Below, one piece after another: positions 1 through 6,225 of a stretch of DNA of 8,230 nucleotides. Within the stretch, counting starts at the first letter, position 1, and every line of letters begins with the position of its first letter. The DNA is taken from assembly GCA_021735105.1 (NCBI GenBank), contig JAIPHS010000037.1, forward strand, positions 1 to 8,230, read 5' to 3'. This DNA is from Candidatus Omnitrophota bacterium. Lineage in GTDB: Bacteria > Omnitrophota > Gorgyraeia > Duberdicusellales > 4484-171. The notes under the pieces are model-generated. The model did no database searches. It was not told the origin of the DNA and saw only the letters and a list, made by a program, of their open reading frames with translations. The position numbers were made by a program, and so were the translations under genes.

Positions 1-1053
1 GATGAAATCGATAGTATTGCCCGTAGACGTGTTGGGATAAGCGGAATGGGAGCCGGCATCTCTCACAATGCTACTATTAACCAGCTGCTCACTGAATTAA
101 ATGGCTTGCGCCAAACTGAAAATAACATTGTAGTTATTGCTGCTACCAATATTTCTGAAGGAGAATTTGATCCCGCTTTAATGCGGGCCGGGCGTTTTGA
201 CCGTAAAATTTATGTAGAATACCCTAACCTAGAAGATAGGAAAGAGATTACAAAATATTATTTAGATAAAGTTGGTTATGACCGCAAATTAAATCCTGGA
301 GTTTTAGCAAGAAAAACAGTATTTTTTTCACCGGCAGACATTGCAAATATGATCAGAGAAGCTTCTTTGGTGGCAGTGCGAAATAAGCGCAAATTAATTA
401 TCATGAAGGATATATCAGAGGCTTATGATCGAGTTTTATTTGGCCTAAAATCCGGCCTGCAGCTTAGTGAAAAAGAAAAGGTCTGGACTGCTTACCATGA
501 AGCCGGCCATGCGATAATAGCTTACCTTCTCCATCCTACGACTGATGTGGTAAAAGCAACAATTATTCCCCGACGGGGATTTTTAGGTTATGCCCATCCG
601 GTTCCCCGTGAAGAAATTCATATTCCGATGAAAGATTTTTTCTTATCTGAGATTAAAGTTTCTTTGGCAAGTTATGCTGCAGAAAATTTAAAATTTGGCA
701 CAACCGGCGCGGGAGTCTCAGGTGACTTCAAAAGTGCTCTGGAAACTGCTCAAAAAATGGTTTATATGTGGGGTATGGGGCAATCGGGTATAATTGGTAA
801 CTTTAAAAATATGAATCCTTATAGCCAAAATGCTTTTAATGTCTCCGGAAAAATAAAAGAAAGGCTGGACCAAGATGTACAAAAAATTTTAAGTGACTGC
901 CTTAAAGAAGTTCAGGATGTTTTAAGCGGTGAAAAAGAATTGTTTGAGCATTTTGCCCAAGAGCTGCTAAAAAAAGAAGAGCTCGAATATGATGAAATTG
1001 TTGGTATATTTAAAAAGTATGGTAAAGAAAGAGCTCAAGATAGTTCTAGCTAG
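1..1053 (+). CDS. FtsH-like AAA+ zinc metalloprotease (M41), C-terminal part
   Basis: The reading frame is open from base 1, so the gene runs off the left edge; 350 residues are visible. FtsH family proteins are membrane-anchored, ATP-driven proteases that degrade damaged or regulatory proteins. The visible part begins inside the AAA+ domain at the Walker B acidic box (DEID, residues 1-4). It continues through the second region of homology (DPALMRAGRFDR, about 57-68), which carries the arginine-finger residues. The M41 peptidase domain follows, with the zinc motif HEAGH at 166-170 and a likely third zinc ligand, Asp242, 76 residues after the first His; this spacing matches E. coli FtsH closely. 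Between these the peptidase domain is divergent: the usual LGxTxxLP segment reads LGYAHPVP. Membrane segments, Walker A and the pore loop lie outside the window. It could be a second, specialised FtsH paralogue rather than the housekeeping copy, so no symbol is given. Its 3' end overlaps the next gene. Confidence 0.93.
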   Translation, partial: DEIDSIARRRVGISGMGAGISHNATINQLLTELNGLRQTENNIVVIAATNISEGEFDPALMRAGRFDRKIYVEYPNLEDRKEITKYYLDKVGYDRKLNPGVLARKTVFFSPADIANMIREASLVAVRNKRKLIIMKDISEAYDRVLFGLKSGLQLSEKEKVWTAYHEAGHAIIAYLLHPTTDVVKATIIPRRGFLGYAHPVPREEIHIPMKDFFLSEIKVSLASYAAENLKFGTTGAGVSGDFKSALETAQKMVYMWGMGQSGIIGNFKNMNPYSQNAFNVSGKIKERLDQDVQKILSDCLKEVQDVLSGEKELFEHFAQELLKKEELEYDEIVGIFKKYGKERAQDSSS

Positions 1054-1819
1054 TATTTTTATAGCTTTAACTGTATCCTGTACAGCCACTTCTACTTATT
1101 CTCAAAAAAATATTGAACAAATCATAGAAAAACTTTGCCAGGAAGAGTTTAATATAGAAGTTAATGCTTGGCTGGTTGAAGAAACCCTGTGGGTGTATGT
1201 TCCTTTAGATAAAACCTTAGATGAAATTGGACAACCTACAGATAGCTTTTCTAAAAAGACTCGCCAAATTTTTCTTACCTTAAAAAGGGCTTTTTTAAAC
1301 ATGAACAACCCTCCTCAGTTTTATTGTTTTGTTGTATCAGATATAAAAGATAAAGGTATTGATTTTTACCGGATTGGTTTTGTCCCGGATTTAATAAAAT
1401 TCCAAATGGGCCTGATATCTTTGCAACAATTCAATCAAAGGATGGTTTTTGTTTCTTTTGAAAACAAAAAAGCTTTAGGTGACAATGAAGGCGGCCATAT
1501 TGTCCAATATAATATCAATATCGGAGACTTTATCGGATATTTGATCCGGCAAGAATTAAACAATGTTTTTGTTTCTTATTCTGAAAAAGTAAAGGTTAAA
1601 CAAATTCAATCTTATTATCAAAAAGGTAAGTTAGGGATAATTTTTGATATTGAGATAGATAAAAAGAATAAGAATATTTCGGAGCCTTTTGGCAAAGCAA
1701 GAGAGATAATTAAAAAGTATTTAGAAATTTATGGCCGGCCAAAAGAAATCATTGAAATTGAAATTATTAATTCTTCCGGCAAAAAAAGCATCTTTACCCA
1801 ATCTGCACTATTTGATTAA
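1019..1819 (+). CDS. predicted lipoprotein of unknown function
   Basis: I do not recognise this 266-residue protein. From the ATG at 1019 it begins with a short lysine-rich stretch (MVKKELK), a hydrophobic core (about 8-19) and LTVSC, with Cys21 as a plausible lipidation site. The -3 position is Thr rather than the usual Leu, so the lipobox is imperfect. The remainder is soluble, mixed alpha/beta in character and rich in Lys, Ile and Phe, with no motif I can name. An in-frame ATG at 989 would add ten residues before the signal peptide. I prefer 1019 because it gives a standard signal peptide, although neither start has a strong Shine-Dalgarno sequence (a weak AAGAAGAG precedes 989). The start lies inside the 3' end of the FtsH-like gene (35 bp overlap), so the two are probably co-transcribed and translationally coupled. 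The stop overlaps the convergent purN gene by 12 bp. A periplasmic or outer-membrane location is inferred from the lipobox. Confidence 0.8.
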   Translation: MVKKELKIVLASIFIALTVSCTATSTYSQKNIEQIIEKLCQEEFNIEVNAWLVEETLWVYVPLDKTLDEIGQPTDSFSKKTRQIFLTLKRAFLNMNNPPQFYCFVVSDIKDKGIDFYRIGFVPDLIKFQMGLISLQQFNQRMVFVSFENKKALGDNEGGHIVQYNINIGDFIGYLIRQELNNVFVSYSEKVKVKQIQSYYQKGKLGIIFDIEIDKKNKNISEPFGKAREIIKKYLEIYGRPKEIIEIEIINSSGKKSIFTQSALFD

Positions 1820-2383
1820 AAACATCTTTAATACCTTAGGATAAAGCAGATGTTCGGCTTTGTGAATTTTTTCTTCTAATTCATTCAATTGCATATTATC
1901 TTCTATAGGAATTGCTGTTTGGGCAATAATTGGCCCCTGGTCAACTTTTTGACTAACAAAATGAATTGTAACTCCTGTTACCTTAACACCATAATTATAG
2001 GCATCGGCAATCGCATTATTACCAGCGAAACTAGGCAATAGAGATGGATGAATATTTAAAATTTTATTTTTAAAGTGTTTAACAAAAAAGGGAGATAATA
2101 TTCTCATATAGCCAGCTAGTGCAATTATATTTATTTTTTCTTCGTTTAGGGTTTGGATTAATTTTTTATCAAAGCCTCTTCTATTTTTAAATTTTTTTGG
2201 ATCAATAAAGATATCTTTTATTTGATATTTTTTTGCTCTTTTGCGCACAAAAGAGTTTTTTTTATCGGTAATTAAGATACAATGGCTTACACCTAAAGAG
2301 CCTTTTTTAATAGCTTTTGTTATCGCTTCAAAATTACTGCCATTGCCTGAAGCTAAAATCGCGAGATTAGTTTTAATTTTCAT
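1808..2383 (-). CDS. purN: phosphoribosylglycinamide formyltransferase (GAR transformylase)
   Basis: PurN transfers the formyl group of 10-formyltetrahydrofolate to glycinamide ribonucleotide, the third step of de novo purine synthesis, in the cytoplasm. The 191-residue length is at the short end of normal for the family. The phosphate-binding loop is at 10-18 (LASGNGSNF). AGYMRIL (90-96) fits the folate-binding segment. The catalytic triad is intact as Asn110 and His112 in the NIHPSLLPSF block, plus Asp148 in KVDQGPI; these correspond to E. coli Asn106, His108 and Asp144. The stretch after LLPSF reads AGNNAI rather than the commoner PGxHA, a mild variation. The ATG start overlaps the end of the upstream RseC-like gene by 11 bp, with no strong ribosome binding site, so it is probably translated by coupling as the last gene of the rnf transcript. 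There is no sign of other pur genes nearby. Its 3' end overlaps the convergent lipoprotein gene. Confidence 0.95.
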   Translation of the reverse strand: MKIKTNLAILASGNGSNFEAITKAIKKGSLGVSHCILITDKKNSFVRKRAKKYQIKDIFIDPKKFKNRRGFDKKLIQTLNEEKINIIALAGYMRILSPFFVKHFKNKILNIHPSLLPSFAGNNAIADAYNYGVKVTGVTIHFVSQKVDQGPIIAQTAIPIEDNMQLNELEEKIHKAEHLLYPKVLKMFLIK

Positions 2384-2771
2384 CTTTAAGCTGCCTTAAA
2401 AACTTTATATTAAATTTTTTTGTATTTTTTATAAAAATCTTCACTACTCCATAATAGATAAACATGGCTGATAAAGCAAGTAAAAAGCTTGTCAATTCTT
2501 CTCTATCTTGAGATAGAACTAAAGTTGTTACAAAAACGATAAGAGGGGCGATAAACATTATAGAGATTGCAGAAATTGCCTTGCCGGTTTCAACCCCTAC
2601 CTCTATTTTATCACCTTCACTTAAATCAATATTATTAGGAAATTCAAAAAGGCCTTGATTTTTGTCACAAATAGAAGCAATTCGGCAGCAACCGCACATT
2701 GCTTTTTTATTCACTTTGATCAAAACTTTATCTTTTAAAACTTTTGTAACTACTGCTATTTCTTTATGCAT
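2373..2771 (-). CDS. RseC/MucC family (SoxR-reducing system) membrane protein
   Basis: This small protein (132 residues from the ATG) has the RseC/MucC layout. It has an N-terminal beta-rich part with a cysteine cluster (C26, C28, C29 and C35 from the ATG; pattern CxCC-x5-C), a segment rich in acidic and glycine residues, and then two membrane helices (about 66-86 and 94-112) and a lysine-rich tail. The family is known to accompany Rsx/Rnf complexes. In E. coli RseC acts with RsxABCDGE to reduce SoxR, and the cysteines are thought to be redox active or metal/Fe-S binding. Here it lies directly behind rnfB, so a role in assembling or modulating the Rnf complex is inferred. A TTG at 2777-2775 would give a start overlapping the rnfB stop by four bases (TTGA). 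I prefer the ATG two codons downstream because ATG is the commoner start; neither has a clear Shine-Dalgarno sequence. The cysteine pattern differs from the typical CxxC-type spacing. Confidence 0.85.
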   Translation of the reverse strand: MHKEIAVVTKVLKDKVLIKVNKKAMCGCCRIASICDKNQGLFEFPNNIDLSEGDKIEVGVETGKAISAISIMFIAPLIVFVTTLVLSQDREELTSFLLALSAMFIYYGVVKIFIKNTKKFNIKFLRQLKDEN

Positions 2772-2773
2772 AT

Positions 2774-3577
2774 TCAAAAAGAATCAATACATTTAGTGGG
2801 GCAGCGGCTCTTCCCTTCTTCTAATGGTTTTTTGTTCTCTACTTCATTATAGTTTATCTGAGATAGATTATCAACTAATTCATAAGGAGAACCTTCAACT
2901 TTTGTACATATTCCGCAAGCTATACAGCCTCGGCTGCAGGCATCTTTTACCTCTTTAAGGCGGTCTTTATTGCTGCAGGCAATAAAATAATTTCCTAATC
3001 CTTGGGCGGGGATCATTTTAAAAAGATTACGGGGACAAGCTTTTATACATTTGCCGCAAAGAAAACATTTTTTTTGATCAATATAAACTTTTTTATTCTT
3101 AATAGTTATCGCATCGGCCGGACAAACCTCTTGACAGTCCCCAAAACCAAGGCATCCGTAAACACAATCAATTGCCCCTCCAATGATATGGGCTGATTGG
3201 CAATTCTCTAAACCATGATAGTGATGAGTTGATTTTTTATCTTTTGCCTCGGCTCCGCAAACACAAACAACTACCATTTTTTTTTGTTGTTCAATATTTT
3301 CTTTTTTACCAAGTGTTTTTGCTATTTTCTCATCTACTTGGCTTCCCCCCGGCCGGCAACTTTTTATTTTACTTGGATCTTTTACTATTGCTTGAGCGTA
3401 TGCTTTGCAGCTGCTAAATCCGCAGGCTCCGCAATTTAAACCTGGTAATATATTTAATATTTCCTTCACCTTGGGATTCTCAGGCACTTTTAGCTTCCTA
3501 TTTAAAAAAGCTAAGAGTAAAGAAAAGGCCAGGCCAATTAATCCAAAAATTATAGTTGCAGAAATTACCTTACTCAT
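2774..3577 (-). CDS. rnfB: Rnf complex iron-sulfur subunit RnfB
   Basis: RnfB is the entry point for ferredoxin electrons in the Rnf complex. The 267 residues run as follows. A membrane anchor (about 5-25) is followed by an Fe-S domain with C49, C52, C57 and C74 (CxxCxxxxC plus a distant Cys). A linker segment follows with C105, C107, C126 and the family signature GGAIDCVYGCLGFGDC. Next is a complete two-cluster ferredoxin set (C138, C142, C148, C152 and C171, C174, C177, C181). A C-terminal second ferredoxin-like region has C214, C218, C221, C224, C259 and C263. In this last region Cys4 of the first motif is Glu228, and Cys1-3 of the second motif are Lys249, Leu252 and Gly255, so only one of its two clusters has its expected ligands. 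Translation is likely strong: an ideal Shine-Dalgarno lies within the end of rnfA, and the start overlaps the rnfA stop by one base (TAATG). It is the last rnf gene, followed by the RseC-like gene. Confidence 0.97.
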   Translation of the reverse strand: MSKVISATIIFGLIGLAFSLLLAFLNRKLKVPENPKVKEILNILPGLNCGACGFSSCKAYAQAIVKDPSKIKSCRPGGSQVDEKIAKTLGKKENIEQQKKMVVVCVCGAEAKDKKSTHHYHGLENCQSAHIIGGAIDCVYGCLGFGDCQEVCPADAITIKNKKVYIDQKKCFLCGKCIKACPRNLFKMIPAQGLGNYFIACSNKDRLKEVKDACSRGCIACGICTKVEGSPYELVDNLSQINYNEVENKKPLEEGKSRCPTKCIDSF

Positions 3578-4158
3578 TACCCTCCTCCTAATCCAGAAAA
3601 TCCCATAAAGATTAAAGCTAAAATTCCCGCGGTAATTAAAGTAAGAGGGGCGCCTTTAAAAATTTTAGGAATATTCGCAAACTCCAATTCCTCTCTAATG
3701 CCAGCCATGATTACTATAACTAAACAAAAACCTAGCCCGCCTGAGAAACCAAAAACTACTGCTTCTAAAAAAGAATAATCTTTGACAACCATAAAAAGTG
3801 CTACTCCTAAAATTGCGCAATTACTGGTAATCAGAGGAAGATATATGCCTAAAGATTGATAAAGGTTGGTTGAATATTTTCGGATAAACATCTCAACAAT
3901 CTGAACAAGTGAGGCAATAACTAGGATAAAAACTATATATTCTAAAAATATTAATCCAAATCTTTCTAATACTAAATAATAGATCAGCCAGCTAATCGAA
4001 GTCGCTAAAGTCATTACAAAAGTCACTGCCATGCCCATTCCAAGAGCAGATTCCATTTTGCCGGATACACCAAGAAAAGGGCAAATCCCTAAAAAATAAC
4101 TCAAGACAACGTTATTGATTAGTATCGTTGAGATAAAAATTAAAATTAACTTTTCCAT
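3577..4158 (-). CDS. rnfA: Rnf complex membrane subunit RnfA
   Basis: RnfA is an integral membrane subunit of the Rnf complex, homologous to NqrE, and pairs with RnfE in inverted topology. The 193-residue length equals that of E. coli RsxA. It is hydrophobic throughout, with about six membrane helices. Signature segments are NNVVLSYFLGICPFLGVS near the N-terminus, with Cys26, and LPLITSNCAILG, with Cys114. Each lies in a half-helix. By analogy with published Nqr and Rnf structures, these two cysteines and the two of RnfE hold an iron-sulfur centre within the membrane. The ATG start overlaps the end of rnfE by 13 bp and has a moderate AGGG ribosome binding site about seven bases upstream. The C-terminus ends in Gly-Leu-Gly-Gly-Gly, and those codons double as the ribosome binding site of rnfB. 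I see no missing key residue. Confidence 0.97.
   Translation of the reverse strand: MEKLILIFISTILINNVVLSYFLGICPFLGVSGKMESALGMGMAVTFVMTLATSISWLIYYLVLERFGLIFLEYIVFILVIASLVQIVEMFIRKYSTNLYQSLGIYLPLITSNCAILGVALFMVVKDYSFLEAVVFGFSGGLGFCLVIVIMAGIREELEFANIPKIFKGAPLTLITAGILALIFMGFSGLGGG
3580..3589 (-). promoter_or_regulatory. strong ribosome binding site of rnfB inside rnfA
   Basis: The minus strand reads AGGAGGAGGG here, with AGGAGG six bases before the rnfB ATG. The same bases encode the final Gly-Gly-Gly of RnfA, and its stop TAA overlaps the ATG as TAATG. This is the strongest Shine-Dalgarno seen among the rnf genes and supports the chosen rnfB start. Confidence 0.85.
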
Positions 4159-4736
4159 TGTTCAACCCTGTTCATTATAGCTACCAGAAAACCCAACACC
4201 AAAAAAGCTCCGGCAGGAAGAATCATAACTACCAGCGGATTAAAGCCAGCCGGCATTAGCCTAAAACCAAAAATATTACCCGCTCCTAAAAGCTCGCGTA
4301 TAGAACCTAAGATTAAAAGCCCCCAACAAAAACCTACCCCCATCCCCAAAGCATCTAAAAGAGAGCCGGATAGTTTATTTTTGGAAGCAAAAGCTTCGCA
4401 TCTTCCCAGTATTATGCAATTTACAATAATTAGAGGTACATATGGGCCTAAGTTTTTACTTATTTGAGGAAATTGTGCTTTTAGGAAGAGATCCACGATA
4501 GTTACAAAAGTTGCAATTAACACAGTATAAACCGCGATTCTAACTTGATGGGGCACAATCTTTTTTATAGAACTTACAGCAAGTTCTGAGAAAATAAGAA
4601 CAAAAATTACTGCCAGCCCCATAGCTAATCCATTTTCCGCAGTAGTGGTTACAGCTAGAGTAGGGCACATACCTAATAATTGACGAAAAATAGGATTTTG
4701 CTGCCAAAGGCCTTTTAAAATTTGTTCTTTTTTCAT
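4146..4736 (-). CDS. rnfE: Rnf complex membrane subunit RnfE
   Basis: RnfE is the partner of RnfA, homologous to NqrD, and belongs to the membrane core of the complex. The 196 residues contain about six hydrophobic helices. Family marks are the N-terminal QNPIFRQLLGMCPTLAVT, with Cys24; the segment LGPYVPLIIVNCIILGRCEAFA, with Cys107; and GMGVGFCWGLLILGSIRELLG. Cys24 and Cys107 correspond to the membrane iron-sulfur ligands that mirror Cys26 and Cys114 of RnfA. The ATG overlaps the rnfG stop as ATGA. The nearest GAGGA lies too far upstream (about 17 bases) to be a normal ribosome binding site, so translation probably depends on ribosomes finishing rnfG. The stop lies 13 bp inside rnfA. The protein looks complete and typical of the family. 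Confidence 0.97.
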   Translation of the reverse strand: MKKEQILKGLWQQNPIFRQLLGMCPTLAVTTTAENGLAMGLAVIFVLIFSELAVSSIKKIVPHQVRIAVYTVLIATFVTIVDLFLKAQFPQISKNLGPYVPLIIVNCIILGRCEAFASKNKLSGSLLDALGMGVGFCWGLLILGSIRELLGAGNIFGFRLMPAGFNPLVVMILPAGAFLVLGFLVAIMNRVEQWKS

Positions 4737-5278
4737 TTTATTTTGTCACTTAATTCCTCTATTTCTTTGTTTAATATTTTTACTACGGATTTTGATGATA
4801 TTGTTGCCCCGGTTATTGTTTGAATTTGATTAGGTTTGGTTGGTTTTTCTTTTGTATACTCAATTGGCTTTATGACTTTAAGGTTTTTAAATTGGTTTTT
4901 AAAATCTTTTTCTTGAATTTTTGAACCTAAACCGGGGGTCTCATTTGATTCAATTATTTCAATTCCTTGAATTTGTTTTAAATCTGTATCGACAACTGCC
5001 ATCATTTTAATTTCACCGCCATAGCCTTGGCCGGCAGCAATAACAGCATAGCCTATTAGATCGTTATTGTGATAAAGTTCCCACAAATTTTTGCCATTGA
5101 TTTTAGTTTTTTTCTGTTTTGTTGCCTGAGAAGCTAAAACATTTATAGATTCTTGAATTGCCTTTTTTTGGTTTAAGGCTATTTTTCCTTCAGCTGCGTT
5201 GTAGGCTAAAGCTAATAAAAAAGCGCAAATCAAACAGATTAAAGTTAAGGTAGTAGAGATTTTAACTACTTCTTTCAT
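4733..5278 (-). CDS. rnfG: Rnf complex FMN-binding subunit RnfG
   Basis: RnfG carries a covalently bound FMN on the outer face of the membrane and passes electrons within the Rnf complex. The 181 residues start with a single membrane anchor (about 9-27). An FMN-binding domain follows, with the family block NETPGLGSKI (112-121) and the flavinylation site TITGATISS, in which Thr159 would carry FMN through a phosphoester bond formed by ApbE. The Asp usually found three residues before the Ser/Thr of the ApbE motif is Gln153 here; the rest of the motif is intact. The ATG overlaps the rnfD stop as ATGA and has a good ribosome binding site (AAGGAG, five bases upstream). The stop overlaps the rnfE start in the same way. 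No apbE gene is present in this window, so the flavin transferase must be encoded elsewhere if the site is modified. Confidence 0.96.
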   Translation of the reverse strand: MKEVVKISTTLTLICLICAFLLALAYNAAEGKIALNQKKAIQESINVLASQATKQKKTKINGKNLWELYHNNDLIGYAVIAAGQGYGGEIKMMAVVDTDLKQIQGIEIIESNETPGLGSKIQEKDFKNQFKNLKVIKPIEYTKEKPTKPNQIQTITGATISSKSVVKILNKEIEELSDKIK

Positions 5279-6225
5279 TGCTTCTCCTTCTTGCCAAATG
5301 ATTTAGGCCTTGTGTAACGGTTTATCAAAGGCACAGCAGCATTAACAAAAAGGATTGAATACATAACTCCTTCCGGCAAATTGCTAAAATACCTTATTAT
5401 CATAATTAAGATGCCGCAAGTTGCTCCAAAAATAAACTTCCCCTTTTTAGTTACAGGTGTTGTAGCCGGATCTGTCGCCATAAAAAATGCTCCTAAAAAC
5501 AATCCTCCCGCTAAAAGATGAAATATAGGTCTTCCAAGATCAGGATTTATTAAATATCCGATAGTTGAAGCCAGGCTTAGAGAAATTAACAGGCTTAAAG
5601 GTATTCTCCAACCGGCGCTTTTACGTAAAAGAAGATAAATTCCTCCAATCAATAAACAAATAGCTGACGTTTCTCCTAAACTGCCTGAAGTATTACCTAT
5701 AAATAATTTACTTAAAGAGGTAGTTTGGTTGCTGAACTTCTGAAGCATCAACGGAGTTGCTTGGGTAATTGTATCAAATTGGCCTGGTTCTGTATAAGTT
5801 GTAAGCATCTTTGGGTATGCGGCAGCTAAAAATGCCCGTCCTAAGAGGGCGGGGTTGAATATATTTGAGCCTAGGCCGCCAAAGAGATGTTTACCTACCA
5901 GTATTGCAAAGATAGTTCCAAGGGTTGCCCCATACCACTTAATTGAAACTGGTAAAATTAAAGCAACTAAAATTCCCGTAACTACGGCACTGTAATCACC
6001 AATACTGTTTTTTTGTCTTCTGATTTTATTTATAACTTTTTCTGTTACTATAGCTGTAATTGTGCAGTTAAAAATTAAAATAACTGCCCAAATACCAAAA
6101 AAATAGATAGAAGCACCAATGGCCGGAAGTAATCCAATAATTACATCACGCATTATACGAGGCGTTTTTACATTATGTTTTAGGTGTGGTGAACCGCTAA
6201 TTATTAATTTTAATTTCTGATTCAT
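5275..6225 (-). CDS. rnfD: Rnf complex membrane subunit RnfD
   Basis: RnfD is a polytopic membrane subunit, homologous to NqrB, that carries covalent FMN and forms part of the ion-translocating core. From the ATG at 6225 the protein has 316 residues and about ten hydrophobic segments. It begins MNQKLKLIISGSPHLK, a typical RnfD start. Signatures are GGLGSNIFNPALLGRA (about 116-131), GSLGETSA (about 181-188) and FMATDPATTPVTKKG. The covalent FMN motif reads DTITQATPL (151-159), with Thr157 as the expected attachment residue. It keeps the leading Asp but has Gln where Gly is common. A TTG at 6282 would extend the frame by 19 lysine/arginine-rich residues read over the coding sequence of rnfC. 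I reject it because the ATG fits the family start and gives the ATGA overlap with the rnfC stop that recurs in this operon. Only a weak, distant AGGAAAAG precedes it, so coupling to rnfC is likely. Confidence 0.96.
   Translation of the reverse strand: MNQKLKLIISGSPHLKHNVKTPRIMRDVIIGLLPAIGASIYFFGIWAVILIFNCTITAIVTEKVINKIRRQKNSIGDYSAVVTGILVALILPVSIKWYGATLGTIFAILVGKHLFGGLGSNIFNPALLGRAFLAAAYPKMLTTYTEPGQFDTITQATPLMLQKFSNQTTSLSKLFIGNTSGSLGETSAICLLIGGIYLLLRKSAGWRIPLSLLISLSLASTIGYLINPDLGRPIFHLLAGGLFLGAFFMATDPATTPVTKKGKFIFGATCGILIMIIRYFSNLPEGVMYSILFVNAAVPLINRYTRPKSFGKKEKQ
5284..5289 (-). promoter_or_regulatory. ribosome binding site of rnfG
   Basis: The minus strand reads AAGGAG five bases before the rnfG ATG, inside the last codons of rnfD. 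It supports the start that overlaps the rnfD stop as ATGA. Of the other rnf genes, rnfC, rnfD and rnfE lack a comparable site and probably rely on coupling; rnfA has a moderate one. Confidence 0.8.

Noticed and set aside
1102..1308. Minus-strand 68-codon open frame opposite the lipoprotein gene
   Set aside because: It has no start signal or recognisable motif and is covered by a longer plus-strand gene.
1780..1807. T-run on the minus strand after the purN stop, as a possible terminator
   Set aside because: Only a three-base GCA/TGC pairing precedes the run; no credible stem.
1821..1854. Inverted repeat AACATCT / AGATGTT just past the lipoprotein stop, as a possible terminator
   Set aside because: The 7-bp stem is AT-rich with a 20-base loop, has no T-run right after it, and lies in the purN coding sequence.
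2772..2777. TTG start for the RseC-like protein
   Set aside because: The ATG two codons later is the commoner start codon; the TTG remains possible because TTGA would give a coupled overlap.
3002..3608. Plus-strand open frames opposite rnfB and the end of rnfA (3002-3196, 3229-3417, 3405-3608)
   Set aside because: They are antisense to conserved rnf coding sequence and show no family features.
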